A stretch of DNA of 64,000 nucleotides. Origin: JBCCSZ01 sp039821145. Its GTDB lineage: Bacteria; Bacteroidota; Bacteroidia; Chitinophagales; Saprospiraceae. Positions within the stretch are counted from its first letter, which is position 1; each line of letters opens with the position of its first letter. The stretch is from assembly GCA_039821145.1 (NCBI GenBank), contig JBCBOS010000009.1:1-64000 (forward strand), read 5' to 3'. The notes below the pieces were generated by a model, which was not told the origin of the DNA, did no database searches, and saw nothing but the letters and a program-made list of their open reading frames with translations. The position numbers were made by a program, and so were the translations under genes. Of this stretch, positions 43,773 through 52,847 are shown in pieces.

Positions 43773-44414
43773 CTACTGAAAAAAAGGATTGCTCGTCTTT
43801 TCAGCCCCAATCGTGGTCCTGGGACCGTGCCCTGGATAGACAATTGTGGCCTCTGGCAGCGGAAAAAGCTGCTCTCGCACGCTGCGAATCAGCGTATCGT
43901 AATCTCCTCCTGGCAAATCTGCTCGCCCAATGCTGCCTTTGAACAAGACATCGCCGCCAATGACAAAGCCGTCTTCTTCCGAATAAAAGCACAAACTGGC
44001 TGGAGAATGGCCCGGCGCAAGCAACATCTGCAGGCGCGTATTGCCAAATTCGACACTTTGTCCCTCTTGTAGAAAAGAGCTTGGCAAGGGAGATTCATCT
44101 GGCATGGGCACCCCATACATCAGCGCAACCTGCCCGGCTGCCCGCAAAACATCCAACTCTCCCTGGTGAATTTCCAAGCCCAAGCCATAGCGATCGGCCA
44201 CAAAGCGGTTGCCAAAGATGTGATCCAAATGGCAATGGGTGTTGATCAGGCGCACGGGAGTCAGTTTCTCCTTGTCGATAAAGTCGGCCAATGCATCGCG
44301 CTCCGTTTGGGTGTAACAACCCGGATCGATGATGGCACATTCGCCTGTTTTATCGTATATTAGATAGGTGTTTTCCTGAAAGGGATTGAAGGTGAATTTA
44401 GCAACAAGGGCCAT
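43773..44414 (-). CDS. MBL-fold metallo-hydrolase (glyoxalase II-like)
   Basis: 213 aa from the ATG at 44414 (MALVAKFTFNPFQENTYLIY), the usual start for the family. Metal ligands: THCHLDHIFGN (HxHxDH), His in LAPGHSPASLCFY, Asp in IGGDVLFKGSIGRADLPGGD, His in VYPGHGPRTTIG. The small size, without the extra C-terminal helices of true GloB, suggests a YcbL-type thiolesterase or similar hydrolase; the substrate is unclear. Confidence 0.93.
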   Translation of the reverse strand: MALVAKFTFNPFQENTYLIYDKTGECAIIDPGCYTQTERDALADFIDKEKLTPVRLINTHCHLDHIFGNRFVADRYGLGLEIHQGELDVLRAAGQVALMYGVPMPDESPLPSSFLQEGQSVEFGNTRLQMLLAPGHSPASLCFYSEEDGFVIGGDVLFKGSIGRADLPGGDYDTLIRSVREQLFPLPEATIVYPGHGPRTTIGAEKTSNPFFQ

Positions 44415-44477
44415 AGATATTCCGTTAGATTTGTAGAAATGTGGCTGTAATATCAGCCTTTTGCCGACAATTACAGG

Positions 44478-44485
44478 CAAAATTA
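44478..44485 (-). promoter_or_regulatory. Putative -7 box (TAATTTTG) of the MBL hydrolase gene
   Basis: Exact TAnnTTTG on the minus strand, 63 nt before the ATG; -33 element not clear. Confidence 0.45.
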
Positions 44486-44604
44486 AACTTCTGGCTAAAT
44501 TCCATCTAGCATGCAGTGAATAAATTACGTCTTTATTTGTTATCATAGTGTTGCCTAGCAACCGCTGCCCTCATTGTATCATCCGTCCGTAACACCGGTT
44601 CAAT

Positions 44605-47600
44605 ATGCGCTTTTATACTCTTGCAATTGTTTCTTTACTCTCCATCTGCTCTCTTCAACTGTCGGCCCAAGGAACGCAAATAGAATTTGGCAAAAATCGG
44701 GTTCAGTTCCACAATGAATTTGAAGAATGGCTGAGCTACAAAAGCACCAACTTCATCACCTACTGGTATGGAGAAGGACGATACATCGGCCAAACCGTCG
44801 TGCAAATGGCAGAGCTGGACTACGATGCCATCCAAAATACCCTCGAACATCGGATGAATGATCGCATTGAGATCATCGTGTACAAGGACTTGACCGACCT
44901 TAAGCAAAGCAACATCGGCAGCGAAGAAACCTTTGTCAACACCGGAGGACAAACCAAAATTGTCGGCAACAAAATCTTCGTTTATTTCAACGGCGATCAT
45001 ACCCACCTGCGCAAGCAACTGCGCGAGGGCATCGCCAACGTCTACATGAATGCCATGCTCTTCGGTTCGAGCCTACAAGAGATTGTTCAGAATGCTGTCA
45101 TGCTCAACCTGCCAGACTGGTTCAAAACCGGATTGGTGGCCTATGTTGGAGAGGAGTGGAATACCGAGATGGACAACGAGCTTCGGGACATGATCCTCAA
45201 AGGGGACTTCAAAGACTTCGACGAGCTGTCAGTGGACAATCCCCGTTTGGCAGGGCATTCCATGTGGTACTACATCAGCCAAAACTACGGTCGCTCCACC
45301 GTGTCCAATCTGCTCTACCTCACGCGGATCAATCGCAGCATCGAAAGTGGGTTTTTGTACGTACTGGGCACTTCCTACAACCGCACAACAGCCAGTTGGA
45401 AGGATTACTTTGAAAGGCGCTACAGCAAGGAGGTCGAATTGATGAAGGAGCCCGAAGCAGAAAAGCTTTCTTTCAAAAACAAGCGCAAACTTCCCATCAC
45501 AGAGCTCAAACTGAGTCCAGATGGCCAGAAACTGGTCTACGTCACCAACGAGATCAGCAAATACAAAGTCTATCTGCACAATCTGCAAACCGGAAAGCGG
45601 TCCGTCATCCACAAAGGAGGCTTTCGCAACCCCTTCCAGGCCACGGACTACAACTACCCCCTGATCGCCTGGAATCCCAACAACCAAGAGTTGACCATCG
45701 TCTACGAAAAACAGGACGTCATCAAAACCCTGCGATACGATTTGGCGACCAAGAAGACCACCAAAGATGTCGTCCCCAATCAATACCATCGCATTTACAG
45801 CGTCGACTATCTCAATGCCGCCAACCTGGTCTTTTCAGCTTCGGTCCGCGGCATATCCGACATATACATCTACAGCCTGGTCACCCGCCAAACCCGGCGC
45901 ATCACCAGTGACTTTTGGGACGATCTGGATGCCACCGTGGTGACATTGGATGGCAAAAAGGGAATTCTGTTCGCCTCCAATCGCCCCGATACCCTGATGG
46001 GCATTCAAAAGTTGGACACCATTCTGCCGGTCAACAACTTCGATTTGTTTTTCTACGACTATGAATCCAAGGCCAACGAATTGTCGCGCATCACCCGCAC
46101 GCCTTACGCCAACGAGCGCTCGCCCAGAGCGGTAGATTCTACCTGGTTTACCTACATCAGCGATGAAAGTGGGATTTACAACCGCCGGGTGGGATTTTTG
46201 GAAGACTATGTGGCCTATCAGGAAAAGATCATTTTGCTCAAAGACAGCAGCGAGATCATCTTGCACCAAGATTCCAGCCTGACCAAATTGGACTCCTCCG
46301 AGATTTTGAACATCACGTTTCGGCCGGTGTACAAAAAGCGAGGCGTCACCTTCAACCAGACCAATTACAACCGCAATCTTCTCAGCCTAAGTACCTCTCC
46401 TCGCACGGGCAAGCAAGCCGAGCTGCTCTTTCAGGAGGGAGACTATCGCATCTATTTGTCCCAAATCAATACCGAGACCAGAGCGACGGCCCAGCCCACT
46501 TACTTTTTTCACCAACAGGCTAAGAGTCAAGACCTGGGCAGTGTGCAAGAGCAGAGAGACGAGACAGTCAATGACAATCCCATCCTGCAACCCAAAAAAG
46601 AACGGGAGGTGATCGTCACCGAGGTGGAGCCAGAAAAGGTGGAAAGTCCCGATACCAATAAGATCGACATCGACAATTACTTGTTCCAAAGTGAATTCGA
46701 CGATGAGGAGGAGCCTCCTGCCGTGGTGATCGACGATGAGGACGAAGGCAGCATTACCCTGGAGCAACCCACTCAGCAAGTGGAATTGCCCAGAGAAACC
46801 TTGCAATCTTTTGAGAAAAAAGTCCTGCGCTTCAATCCAAGTCGCATCACGCCATATCGGCTGAAGTTCCGAACAGATTTTGTGACCACCCAATTGGACA
46901 ACAGTCTTTTGTTTGGTGGCTTGGACAACTTTGCCGGAGAGCGCCAGGATTCTTACTCCTATCCGCCACCAGGCATTCTCCTCAAAGGCAATTTCAAAGA
47001 CCTGTTTGAGGATTACGAGGTGGAAGGAGGCATCCGTTTGCCGACGACCTTCAACGGAGCGGAATACTTCTTGCTGTTCGACGACAAGAAAAAGCGACTG
47101 GACAAGCGCTATGCATTCTATCGCCGGGCGCTGAAGTTTACCGAGGACGGACCACAGTTGCCGCGCAAGTACCAAGAGGTGGTCCTGTTGGGCCAGTACC
47201 AACTGCGCTATCCCTTGGACATTTTCCGGAGTTTCCGAGGAATTTTCACTGTGAGAGGCGACAAGCGCATACAGCTGGCCACCGATCGAGCGTCTCTGGA
47301 AGTCCCCACCGAACAGCAACAGCGAATCGGTGCCCGATTGGAATACGTCTTTGACAACACCTTGGATGTGGCCCTCAATATCAAGAATGGAACGCGCTAC
47401 AAGATATACGCCGAGGTGGTCAAGCGTTTTCAGGTGGATCTGACAGAAGAGGTGCAGGTCAGTTTCAACGATGGCTTCATGACGGTGCTCGGGATCGACG
47501 CCCGCCACTACCAGCGCTTGGACCGCCACTCGATTTTGGCTGCCCGACTCGCTGCTTCGACTTCCTTTGGGGCAGAGCGCATCCTTCATTACCTGGGTGG

Positions 47601-48081
47601 GGTTGACAATTGGCTCTTCCCCAGCTTCAACGATGAAATTCCCTTTCCGACCAGCGGCAATTTCGCCTACCAAACCTTTACCAATAACATGCGTGGTTTC
47701 CGGACCAACATCCGGAATGGCAACTCCTACGTATTGATGAATGCCGAATTGAGGGTGCCCATTTTCAAGTACTTCTCACGGCGCATTCGATCCTCCTTTT
47801 TCCGCAACTTCCAAGCCATTGGCTTCTTCGATGTGGGAACAGCCTGGGAAGGCAGAACGCCCTTCAGCAAGGAGAATCCACTCAATACCATCTTCATCCA
47901 AAACCCACCAACGGTCAACGTCAAGGTCAATTACTTTCGCGACCCGATTGTGGCTGGCTATGGGTTCGGGGCAAGGGCCATGTTATTTGGCTACTTCATC
48001 CGGGTAGATTACGCCTGGGGAATCGAAACACGGGTGGTACAAGATCCCATCTTTTACTTGTCGATCGGCATGGACTTCTGA
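44605..48081 (+). CDS. Large outer-membrane protein: inactive gluzincin-like domain, beta-propeller, beta-barrel
   Basis: 1,158 aa with signal peptide (MRFYTLAIVSLLSICSLQLSAQ). Residues about 30-290 resemble peptidase-MA-type gluzincins, but the HExxH position reads REGIAN (140-145) and the downstream WxxEGxA reads WFKTGLVAY (172-180), so both zinc-ligand motifs are lost. Residues about 300-560 are PD40/TolB-like propeller blades (ITELKLSPDGQKLVYVTNE, KGILFASNRPD). A Glu/Asp-rich linker follows (about 640-735). From about 760 to the end alternating aromatic strands form a predicted barrel ending in VQDPIFYLSIGMDF, with terminal Phe as in Omp85/BAM substrates. Same plan as the 57397 protein. 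Role unknown; surface sensing or binding is a guess. Confidence 0.8.
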   Translation: MRFYTLAIVSLLSICSLQLSAQGTQIEFGKNRVQFHNEFEEWLSYKSTNFITYWYGEGRYIGQTVVQMAELDYDAIQNTLEHRMNDRIEIIVYKDLTDLKQSNIGSEETFVNTGGQTKIVGNKIFVYFNGDHTHLRKQLREGIANVYMNAMLFGSSLQEIVQNAVMLNLPDWFKTGLVAYVGEEWNTEMDNELRDMILKGDFKDFDELSVDNPRLAGHSMWYYISQNYGRSTVSNLLYLTRINRSIESGFLYVLGTSYNRTTASWKDYFERRYSKEVELMKEPEAEKLSFKNKRKLPITELKLSPDGQKLVYVTNEISKYKVYLHNLQTGKRSVIHKGGFRNPFQATDYNYPLIAWNPNNQELTIVYEKQDVIKTLRYDLATKKTTKDVVPNQYHRIYSVDYLNAANLVFSASVRGISDIYIYSLVTRQTRRITSDFWDDLDATVVTLDGKKGILFASNRPDTLMGIQKLDTILPVNNFDLFFYDYESKANELSRITRTPYANERSPRAVDSTWFTYISDESGIYNRRVGFLEDYVAYQEKIILLKDSSEIILHQDSSLTKLDSSEILNITFRPVYKKRGVTFNQTNYNRNLLSLSTSPRTGKQAELLFQEGDYRIYLSQINTETRATAQPTYFFHQQAKSQDLGSVQEQRDETVNDNPILQPKKEREVIVTEVEPEKVESPDTNKIDIDNYLFQSEFDDEEEPPAVVIDDEDEGSITLEQPTQQVELPRETLQSFEKKVLRFNPSRITPYRLKFRTDFVTTQLDNSLLFGGLDNFAGERQDSYSYPPPGILLKGNFKDLFEDYEVEGGIRLPTTFNGAEYFLLFDDKKKRLDKRYAFYRRALKFTEDGPQLPRKYQEVVLLGQYQLRYPLDIFRSFRGIFTVRGDKRIQLATDRASLEVPTEQQQRIGARLEYVFDNTLDVALNIKNGTRYKIYAEVVKRFQVDLTEEVQVSFNDGFMTVLGIDARHYQRLDRHSILAARLAASTSFGAERILHYLGGVDNWLFPSFNDEIPFPTSGNFAYQTFTNNMRGFRTNIRNGNSYVLMNAELRVPIFKYFSRRIRSSFFRNFQAIGFFDVGTAWEGRTPFSKENPLNTIFIQNPPTVNVKVNYFRDPIVAGYGFGARAMLFGYFIRVDYAWGIETRVVQDPIFYLSIGMDF

Positions 48082-48109
48082 CAGATCGACCCAATACTTC
48101 AATGAATAC

Positions 48110-48913
48110 ATGAGCATCGAACAATTGGAAGAATTGTGCAGCCAGAGTCGGGAGATTGTGGCACAAACGGCTGCGTTCATCCGGGCTGAGCTGGGCAAAG
48201 TCGACCAGGGTCAGATCGAGGTAAAAGACCTCAACAGCTTGGTAAGTTATGTGGACAAAAGAGCGGAAGAACAGTTGGCCCACGGCCTGTCTGCTTTGCT
48301 GCCTGGAGCGGGTTTCCTGACCGAGGAAGAGACCGTTGCCCAGGGGGAGGCCGTCCACCGCTGGATCATCGACCCATTGGATGGGACCACCAATTTTTTG
48401 CACCAACTGCCATTTTTTTCCATCAGTGTGGCCTTGCAGTTTGAGGGGGAGCTGGTGATGGGCATTGTCATGGAGGTGGTGCGAGAAGAGTGTTTTTATG
48501 CCTGGAAAGGAGGAGGAGCCTGGCTCAATGGCCAGCCCATTTCGGTCAGTCAAAACACCCAATTGTCTGAAGCTTTGCTGGCAACGGGTTTTCCCTACAC
48601 CGATTTTGAGGGGATGGAAGCCTATGTAGGATTGCTCAAAGAGTTGATGCGCTCCAGCAGGGGCATTCGGCGTTTGGGGTCAGCTGCCCTCGATTTGGCT
48701 TTCACTGCTTGTGGACGCTTCGATTCCTTTTACGAATATGGTCTCAACGCTTGGGATGTGGCAGCGGGCATTGTGATTGTACAGGAAGCTGGCGGGGTGG
48801 TCAGTGACTTTTCAGGGGGCGGAGATGCCCTCTTTGGCCGGACGCTGATCAGTGGAAGTCCTGCCATCCATGGGGAAATGTTGGGATTGGTGAAAAAGTA
48901 CTTTGGCAGCTGA
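48110..48913 (+). CDS. suhB: Inositol monophosphatase-family protein
   Basis: 267 aa. Mg-dependent sugar/inositol phosphatase fold: EEETV (metal-binding Glu), WIIDPLDGTTNFLHQLPFF (Asp-Pro-x-Asp-Gly-Thr), GFPYTDF, and NAWDVAAGIVIVQEAGG (Asp). All catalytic acidic residues are present. The family hydrolyses inositol-1-phosphate, fructose-1,6-bisphosphate or PAP; the specific substrate cannot be told, so the symbol is a family label. 28 bp after the large outer-membrane protein gene, possibly co-transcribed. Confidence 0.9.
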   Translation: MSIEQLEELCSQSREIVAQTAAFIRAELGKVDQGQIEVKDLNSLVSYVDKRAEEQLAHGLSALLPGAGFLTEEETVAQGEAVHRWIIDPLDGTTNFLHQLPFFSISVALQFEGELVMGIVMEVVREECFYAWKGGGAWLNGQPISVSQNTQLSEALLATGFPYTDFEGMEAYVGLLKELMRSSRGIRRLGSAALDLAFTACGRFDSFYEYGLNAWDVAAGIVIVQEAGGVVSDFSGGGDALFGRTLISGSPAIHGEMLGLVKKYFGS

Positions 48914-49025
48914 TGCCATCCAAAATCCCATTCAGTCTTGCAATTGCGTCCATTCATCGAAGATATGGTGCCAAACCATTGAAAAATGAGTATTTTCAGC
49001 CGTCTTTCATCATCAGGCTTGCGAT

Positions 49026-50264
49026 ATGAATCTTAGGCAAAACATCAAAATAGCACTCAGTTCTGTGCGCTCCAATCTGTTGCGCTCTATCCTTACCATG
49101 CTGATCATTGGAGTGGGCATCACTGCTTTGGTTGGGATTCTCACCGCCATTGATACGGCCATCTATTCCCTCAATGACAACTTCTCTGACATGGGCGTTA
49201 ACTCCTTCAGCATCAAGCCTGCTGGTTCGAGGGTGCGAGGCAATCGTCCTGGGCGCAGGCCCAAGCGGGGAGATCCGATCAACTACCGCCAGGCACTGGA
49301 CTTCAAGAGGAGTTTTGATTTTCCGGCGGCCACGACGGTCTCCGCTCGCGGCAGTTCCATCGCAGTGGTCAAGTACAAGGAGGAGCAAACCAATAGCGAC
49401 ATCACTGTTATGGGAGTCGACGAAGACTACCTCTCGGTGAAAGGGCGCAACATCACCTATGGTCGTGGGTTTACGGAAACGGAAATCAATACAGGGACGC
49501 ACACAGCCATCATCGGCTCCGACCTGGTCACCACTCTTTTTGATGAGAAGCCAGATAAGGCCTTGGGCAAGAATGTCTTGGTGGGCAATGTTCGCTATCG
49601 AATCATTGGCGTATTGGAGTCCAAGGGGTCCAACCTCAATGCCAATAGCGACAAGATGGTGTTTGTGCCCCTGCTCAATGTCAAGCGTTACTATGGAAGT
49701 GCCAAGACAAACTACAGCATAGATGTCGCTGTATTCAGGGCCGAAGACATGGAAGTGGCCGAGGCAGCCACCATTGGGTTGTTTCGGCGGGTGCGCAAGC
49801 TCAAGGTGAGTGAGAAAAATGATTTTTCCATCTTCCGCAGCGATGGATTGCTCAATATGCTACAGGAAAATACGGCTACGATGAGATTGGGGGCCATGTT
49901 CATTGCGTTGATTACGCTTTTGGGAGCGGCCATTGGTTTGATGAACATCATGTTGGTGTCCGTGACGGAACGCACCCGGGAGATTGGCATTTGCAAGGCA
50001 TTGGGAGCCACCAAGAAAAACATCCTGGTGCAATTTCTCACCGAGGCGATTGTCATTTGCCAATTGGGAGGGATCGTCGGCATCATCCTGGGCATCTTGG
50101 TCGGCAATCTGGTCACCCTTTTCATGGGCGGCAGTTTCCTCATTCCCTGGGGCTGGATCATTTTGGGCATTACGACCTGCGTTGTGGTGGGCCTCGCCTC
50201 TGGATTGTATCCGGCCATGAAGGCATCTCAACTCGACCCCATCGAGTCTTTGCGCTACGAATAG
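49026..50264 (+). CDS. ABC transporter permease (MacB/FtsX type)
   Basis: 412 aa. N-terminal helix (LLRSILTMLIIGVGITALVGIL), a large periplasmic MacB-type domain (SIKPAGSRVRGNRPGRRP, VDEDYLSVKGRNITYGRGF), and three C-terminal helices with the FtsX-type loop GLMNIMLVSVTERTREIGICKALGAT. MacB-type permeases act with a separate or fused ATPase in mechanotransmission or export rather than classic transport. No ATPase gene is adjacent. Ends 35 bp before the flippase gene. Confidence 0.92.
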   Translation: MNLRQNIKIALSSVRSNLLRSILTMLIIGVGITALVGILTAIDTAIYSLNDNFSDMGVNSFSIKPAGSRVRGNRPGRRPKRGDPINYRQALDFKRSFDFPAATTVSARGSSIAVVKYKEEQTNSDITVMGVDEDYLSVKGRNITYGRGFTETEINTGTHTAIIGSDLVTTLFDEKPDKALGKNVLVGNVRYRIIGVLESKGSNLNANSDKMVFVPLLNVKRYYGSAKTNYSIDVAVFRAEDMEVAEAATIGLFRRVRKLKVSEKNDFSIFRSDGLLNMLQENTATMRLGAMFIALITLLGAAIGLMNIMLVSVTERTREIGICKALGATKKNILVQFLTEAIVICQLGGIVGIILGILVGNLVTLFMGGSFLIPWGWIILGITTCVVVGLASGLYPAMKASQLDPIESLRYE

Positions 50265-50286
50265 GGTCTACTACAAAACTTAACGC

Positions 50287-50294
50287 TACCTTTG
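50287..50294 (+). promoter_or_regulatory. Putative -7 box (TACCTTTG) immediately before the flippase GTG
   Basis: Exact TAnnTTTG ending 4 nt before the GTG start codon. It implies a leaderless transcript unless the gene is read through from the permease gene; no TTG at normal -33 spacing. Confidence 0.4.
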
Positions 50295-50298
50295 CCCC

Positions 50299-51744
50299 GT
50301 GAATCGGGAGTTTATCATCAATGTTGCTTTTCTGCTGTCCATCAATTTGCTGATCAAGCCCTTTTACATCTTTGGGATTGACCGGACGGTGCAGAATGTC
50401 GTGGGGGCAGAGACCTATGGATTGTACTTCGTACTGTTCAACTTTACCTTTCTGTTTCAGATCATCAACGATTTTGGAATTCAGAATTTCAACAATCGCA
50501 ACATCGCCCAGTACCGCCATTTGCTGGACAAATACTTCCCCAATATTTTGCTCCTCAAATTGCTGCTGGCCTTGGTGTACTTCTCGGTCGTACTCCTGCT
50601 GTCGTACACTGCTGGCTACCTACAAGCCTACTCCCATTTGCTCCTCCTGGTCGCTTTCAACCACGTCTTGATCTCCCTCAATTTCTATGTTCGCTCCAAT
50701 GTATCGGGCCTGGGGCGTTATCGGATCGACAGCCTGCTGTCGGCCATGGACAAGCTGTTGATGATTCTCTTTTGCAGCCTCCTGCTGTGGGGGCCACTGG
50801 GGCGGGAACAGTTTCGGATCGAGTATTTCATCTATGCCCAAAGCCTTTCCTTTCTGCTGACCATTGCCTTGGGCTTGTTCATCGTGGGGCGCCACATTCG
50901 GGTTTTCCGCTTTCGCTTCAAGCCCGCCTTTCTCCTGCTGATTCTCAAGGAGAGCTATCCCTATGCCCTCGTGGTGTTTCTGATGACGGTCTACTCCAAA
51001 ATCGACGGGGTGATGATCGAAAAATTGCTGCCAGATGGCCAATTGGAAGCGGGCATTTACGCCTCGGCCTATCGACTGTTGGATGCCAGCAACATGATCG
51101 GTTTTCTCTTTGCGGGCCTCTTGCTGCCCATGTTTGCCCGCATGCTCAAGCAGGGAGAATCGGTCAATGACCTGCTGCAGTTCAGCGTCCGCATGATTTG
51201 GGCTGCCGCCATTGGCTTGGCCTTTACCACCTACTTTTTTCAGGCAGAAGTGGTGGACCTACTCTACACGGAGGCGACAGCCTATTGGGGCGAGGTCTTG
51301 GGCTGGTTGATTTTCAGTTTTGTGGCAGTCAGTGGCATCTACGTATATGGCGCCTTGTTAACGGCCAATGGCAGTCTGATGAAGATGAATGTCATCTTTG
51401 TTGTCAGCATCCTCCTCAATGTACTGCTCAACGCTTGGCTGATTCCACAGTACAAGGCGGCTGGTGCGGCGATGGCCACCATTGCGACCCAATTTTTTTC
51501 CCTGCTGGCACAAATTCTACTGGCCCATCGCGAACTGCGCTTGCCTGCGGACTGGGATTTGCTGTGGCGCTTGCTCGGGTTTACTTTTTTTGCCTACTGC
51601 CTCACTTATGGGATGTATAATTATGGAACTTTGGGTTGGAAAGTTAATTTTGTGCTCAATTTGTCCTTCTGTGCTTTGCTGGCCTTTGGGTTAAAGTTGA
51701 TCGATTTGAAAGCGTTTTTTGCTACTTTTGCCCGATCAAAATAA
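50299..51744 (+). CDS. Polysaccharide flippase (Wzx/MATE-like)
   Basis: 481 aa from a GTG (MNREFIINVAFLLSINLLIKPFYIFGIDRTV). About 12-14 membrane helices, with the oligosaccharide-flippase signature in the first helices (VGAETYGLYFVLFNFTFLFQIINDFGI) and SYPYALVVFLMTVYSKIDGVMIEKL in the middle. It should move lipid-linked oligosaccharides across the inner membrane. First of three genes typical of Wzx/Wzy export. No Shine-Dalgarno before the GTG. Confidence 0.9.
   Translation: MNREFIINVAFLLSINLLIKPFYIFGIDRTVQNVVGAETYGLYFVLFNFTFLFQIINDFGIQNFNNRNIAQYRHLLDKYFPNILLLKLLLALVYFSVVLLLSYTAGYLQAYSHLLLLVAFNHVLISLNFYVRSNVSGLGRYRIDSLLSAMDKLLMILFCSLLLWGPLGREQFRIEYFIYAQSLSFLLTIALGLFIVGRHIRVFRFRFKPAFLLLILKESYPYALVVFLMTVYSKIDGVMIEKLLPDGQLEAGIYASAYRLLDASNMIGFLFAGLLLPMFARMLKQGESVNDLLQFSVRMIWAAAIGLAFTTYFFQAEVVDLLYTEATAYWGEVLGWLIFSFVAVSGIYVYGALLTANGSLMKMNVIFVVSILLNVLLNAWLIPQYKAAGAAMATIATQFFSLLAQILLAHRELRLPADWDLLWRLLGFTFFAYCLTYGMYNYGTLGWKVNFVLNLSFCALLAFGLKLIDLKAFFATFARSK
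51723..51730 (+). promoter_or_regulatory. Putative -7 box (TACTTTTG) of the Wzz-like gene
   Basis: Exact TAnnTTTG inside the 3' end of the flippase gene, 19 nt before the next ATG, with AAAAGGA as ribosome site between. TTG at 51697-51699 gives a spacing of 23 nt. Confidence 0.4.
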
Positions 51745-51749
51745 AAGGA

Positions 51750-52847
51750 ATGGAAAACAAGGATAATTTGTTGTCAGTTCTCGGCGTCATTTACAAATGG
51801 AGAAAACAGATCATCGGTCTGTGTGCGCTGGCAGCGGTGGGAAGCATTGTCATTTCCCTCTTTCTATCCAACTACTACGAGTCATCTACCTTGTTCTATG
51901 CTGCCAATCCCGATTTGGCCAAGCCCCCTGCTGTGGGCAACGAGATCAAGGACCGCAACTACTTTGGGCAGTCAGAGGACATCGATCGCATCCTGTCCAT
52001 CGCCAATTCTGATCAGGTCGCTTCCTATTTGATCGACCAATTCGATTTGTACGAGCACTACAGCGTGGATACCAACCACATCAAGGCCCCTTTCTTTGTT
52101 CGCAAAAAGTTTTTCAACGCCTATACGGTGACCAAGACCAAGTTGGATGCCATTGAATTGACAGTGGAGGACATCGACCCGCAGATTGCTGCCGACATGG
52201 TCAATGCCGCTCGCGACAAGATCGAAGAGATGGCGCGCTCTTTGGCCAAGCAGTCCCAGGCAGAGCAAATTCGGGATTACGAGCAGCGCATCACCAACAA
52301 GGAGATAGAATTGGAGGAGATTGCCGATAGCTTGGGACGTTTGCGGACGAAGTACAAAATTTACAATTCTTATTCTCAGAGTGAGATTTTGTCAGAGCTG
52401 TACGAAAATGCTGGCACCAAGGTCGCCAGTGGTCGGGCTCGCCTGGAAGCCTTGCAATCATTTAAGAGCATTCCCCGAGATTCCATCCTCATCTTGGAAT
52501 CCAAGGTGAAGGGATACGAAAACGAATTGTTACTCCTCAAAACGCGTTTGGATACCTTCAACAACGGGATGTCCAAGGTCCGCTTGTTGGATGAAATCCA
52601 CCTCAATGCGAGGCGACAACTCGGTTTGGACAAGGAGCGCTACAAGCAAATTCGGGGGACATTCAATTCTGACTTTGCCGTGATCTTCCCCTTGGAATTT
52701 GGCCGGGTGCCGGTGGTGAAGTCTCGCCCCAAGCGCAGTTTGATTGTCATAGGTGCCGTCTTCATCGCATTCATCGTAGGTATCTTGGGAGCCTTGCTAT
52801 TCGATACCTACAAGGACATCAAATGGCGAGAAATTCTCAATGGTTGA
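51750..52847 (+). CDS. Wzz-type polysaccharide chain-length protein
   Basis: 365 aa. Two membrane helices flank a long periplasmic coiled-coil domain: N-terminal LLSVLGVIYKWRKQIIGLCALAAVGSIVISLFLSNYYES-type segment and C-terminal PKRSLIVIGAVFIAFIVGI after a short Pro motif (GRVPVVKSRPKRS). No cytoplasmic tyrosine-kinase domain. It controls polymer length with the polymerase. Starts 5 bp after the flippase stop and overlaps the next gene by 8 bp. Confidence 0.9.
   Translation: MENKDNLLSVLGVIYKWRKQIIGLCALAAVGSIVISLFLSNYYESSTLFYAANPDLAKPPAVGNEIKDRNYFGQSEDIDRILSIANSDQVASYLIDQFDLYEHYSVDTNHIKAPFFVRKKFFNAYTVTKTKLDAIELTVEDIDPQIAADMVNAARDKIEEMARSLAKQSQAEQIRDYEQRITNKEIELEEIADSLGRLRTKYKIYNSYSQSEILSELYENAGTKVASGRARLEALQSFKSIPRDSILILESKVKGYENELLLLKTRLDTFNNGMSKVRLLDEIHLNARRQLGLDKERYKQIRGTFNSDFAVIFPLEFGRVPVVKSRPKRSLIVIGAVFIAFIVGILGALLFDTYKDIKWREILNG

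Noticed and set aside
46387..47673. 428-codon minus-strand frame over the barrel part of the 44605 protein
   Set aside because: The plus-strand protein is continuous with propeller and barrel strand patterns; shadow frame.
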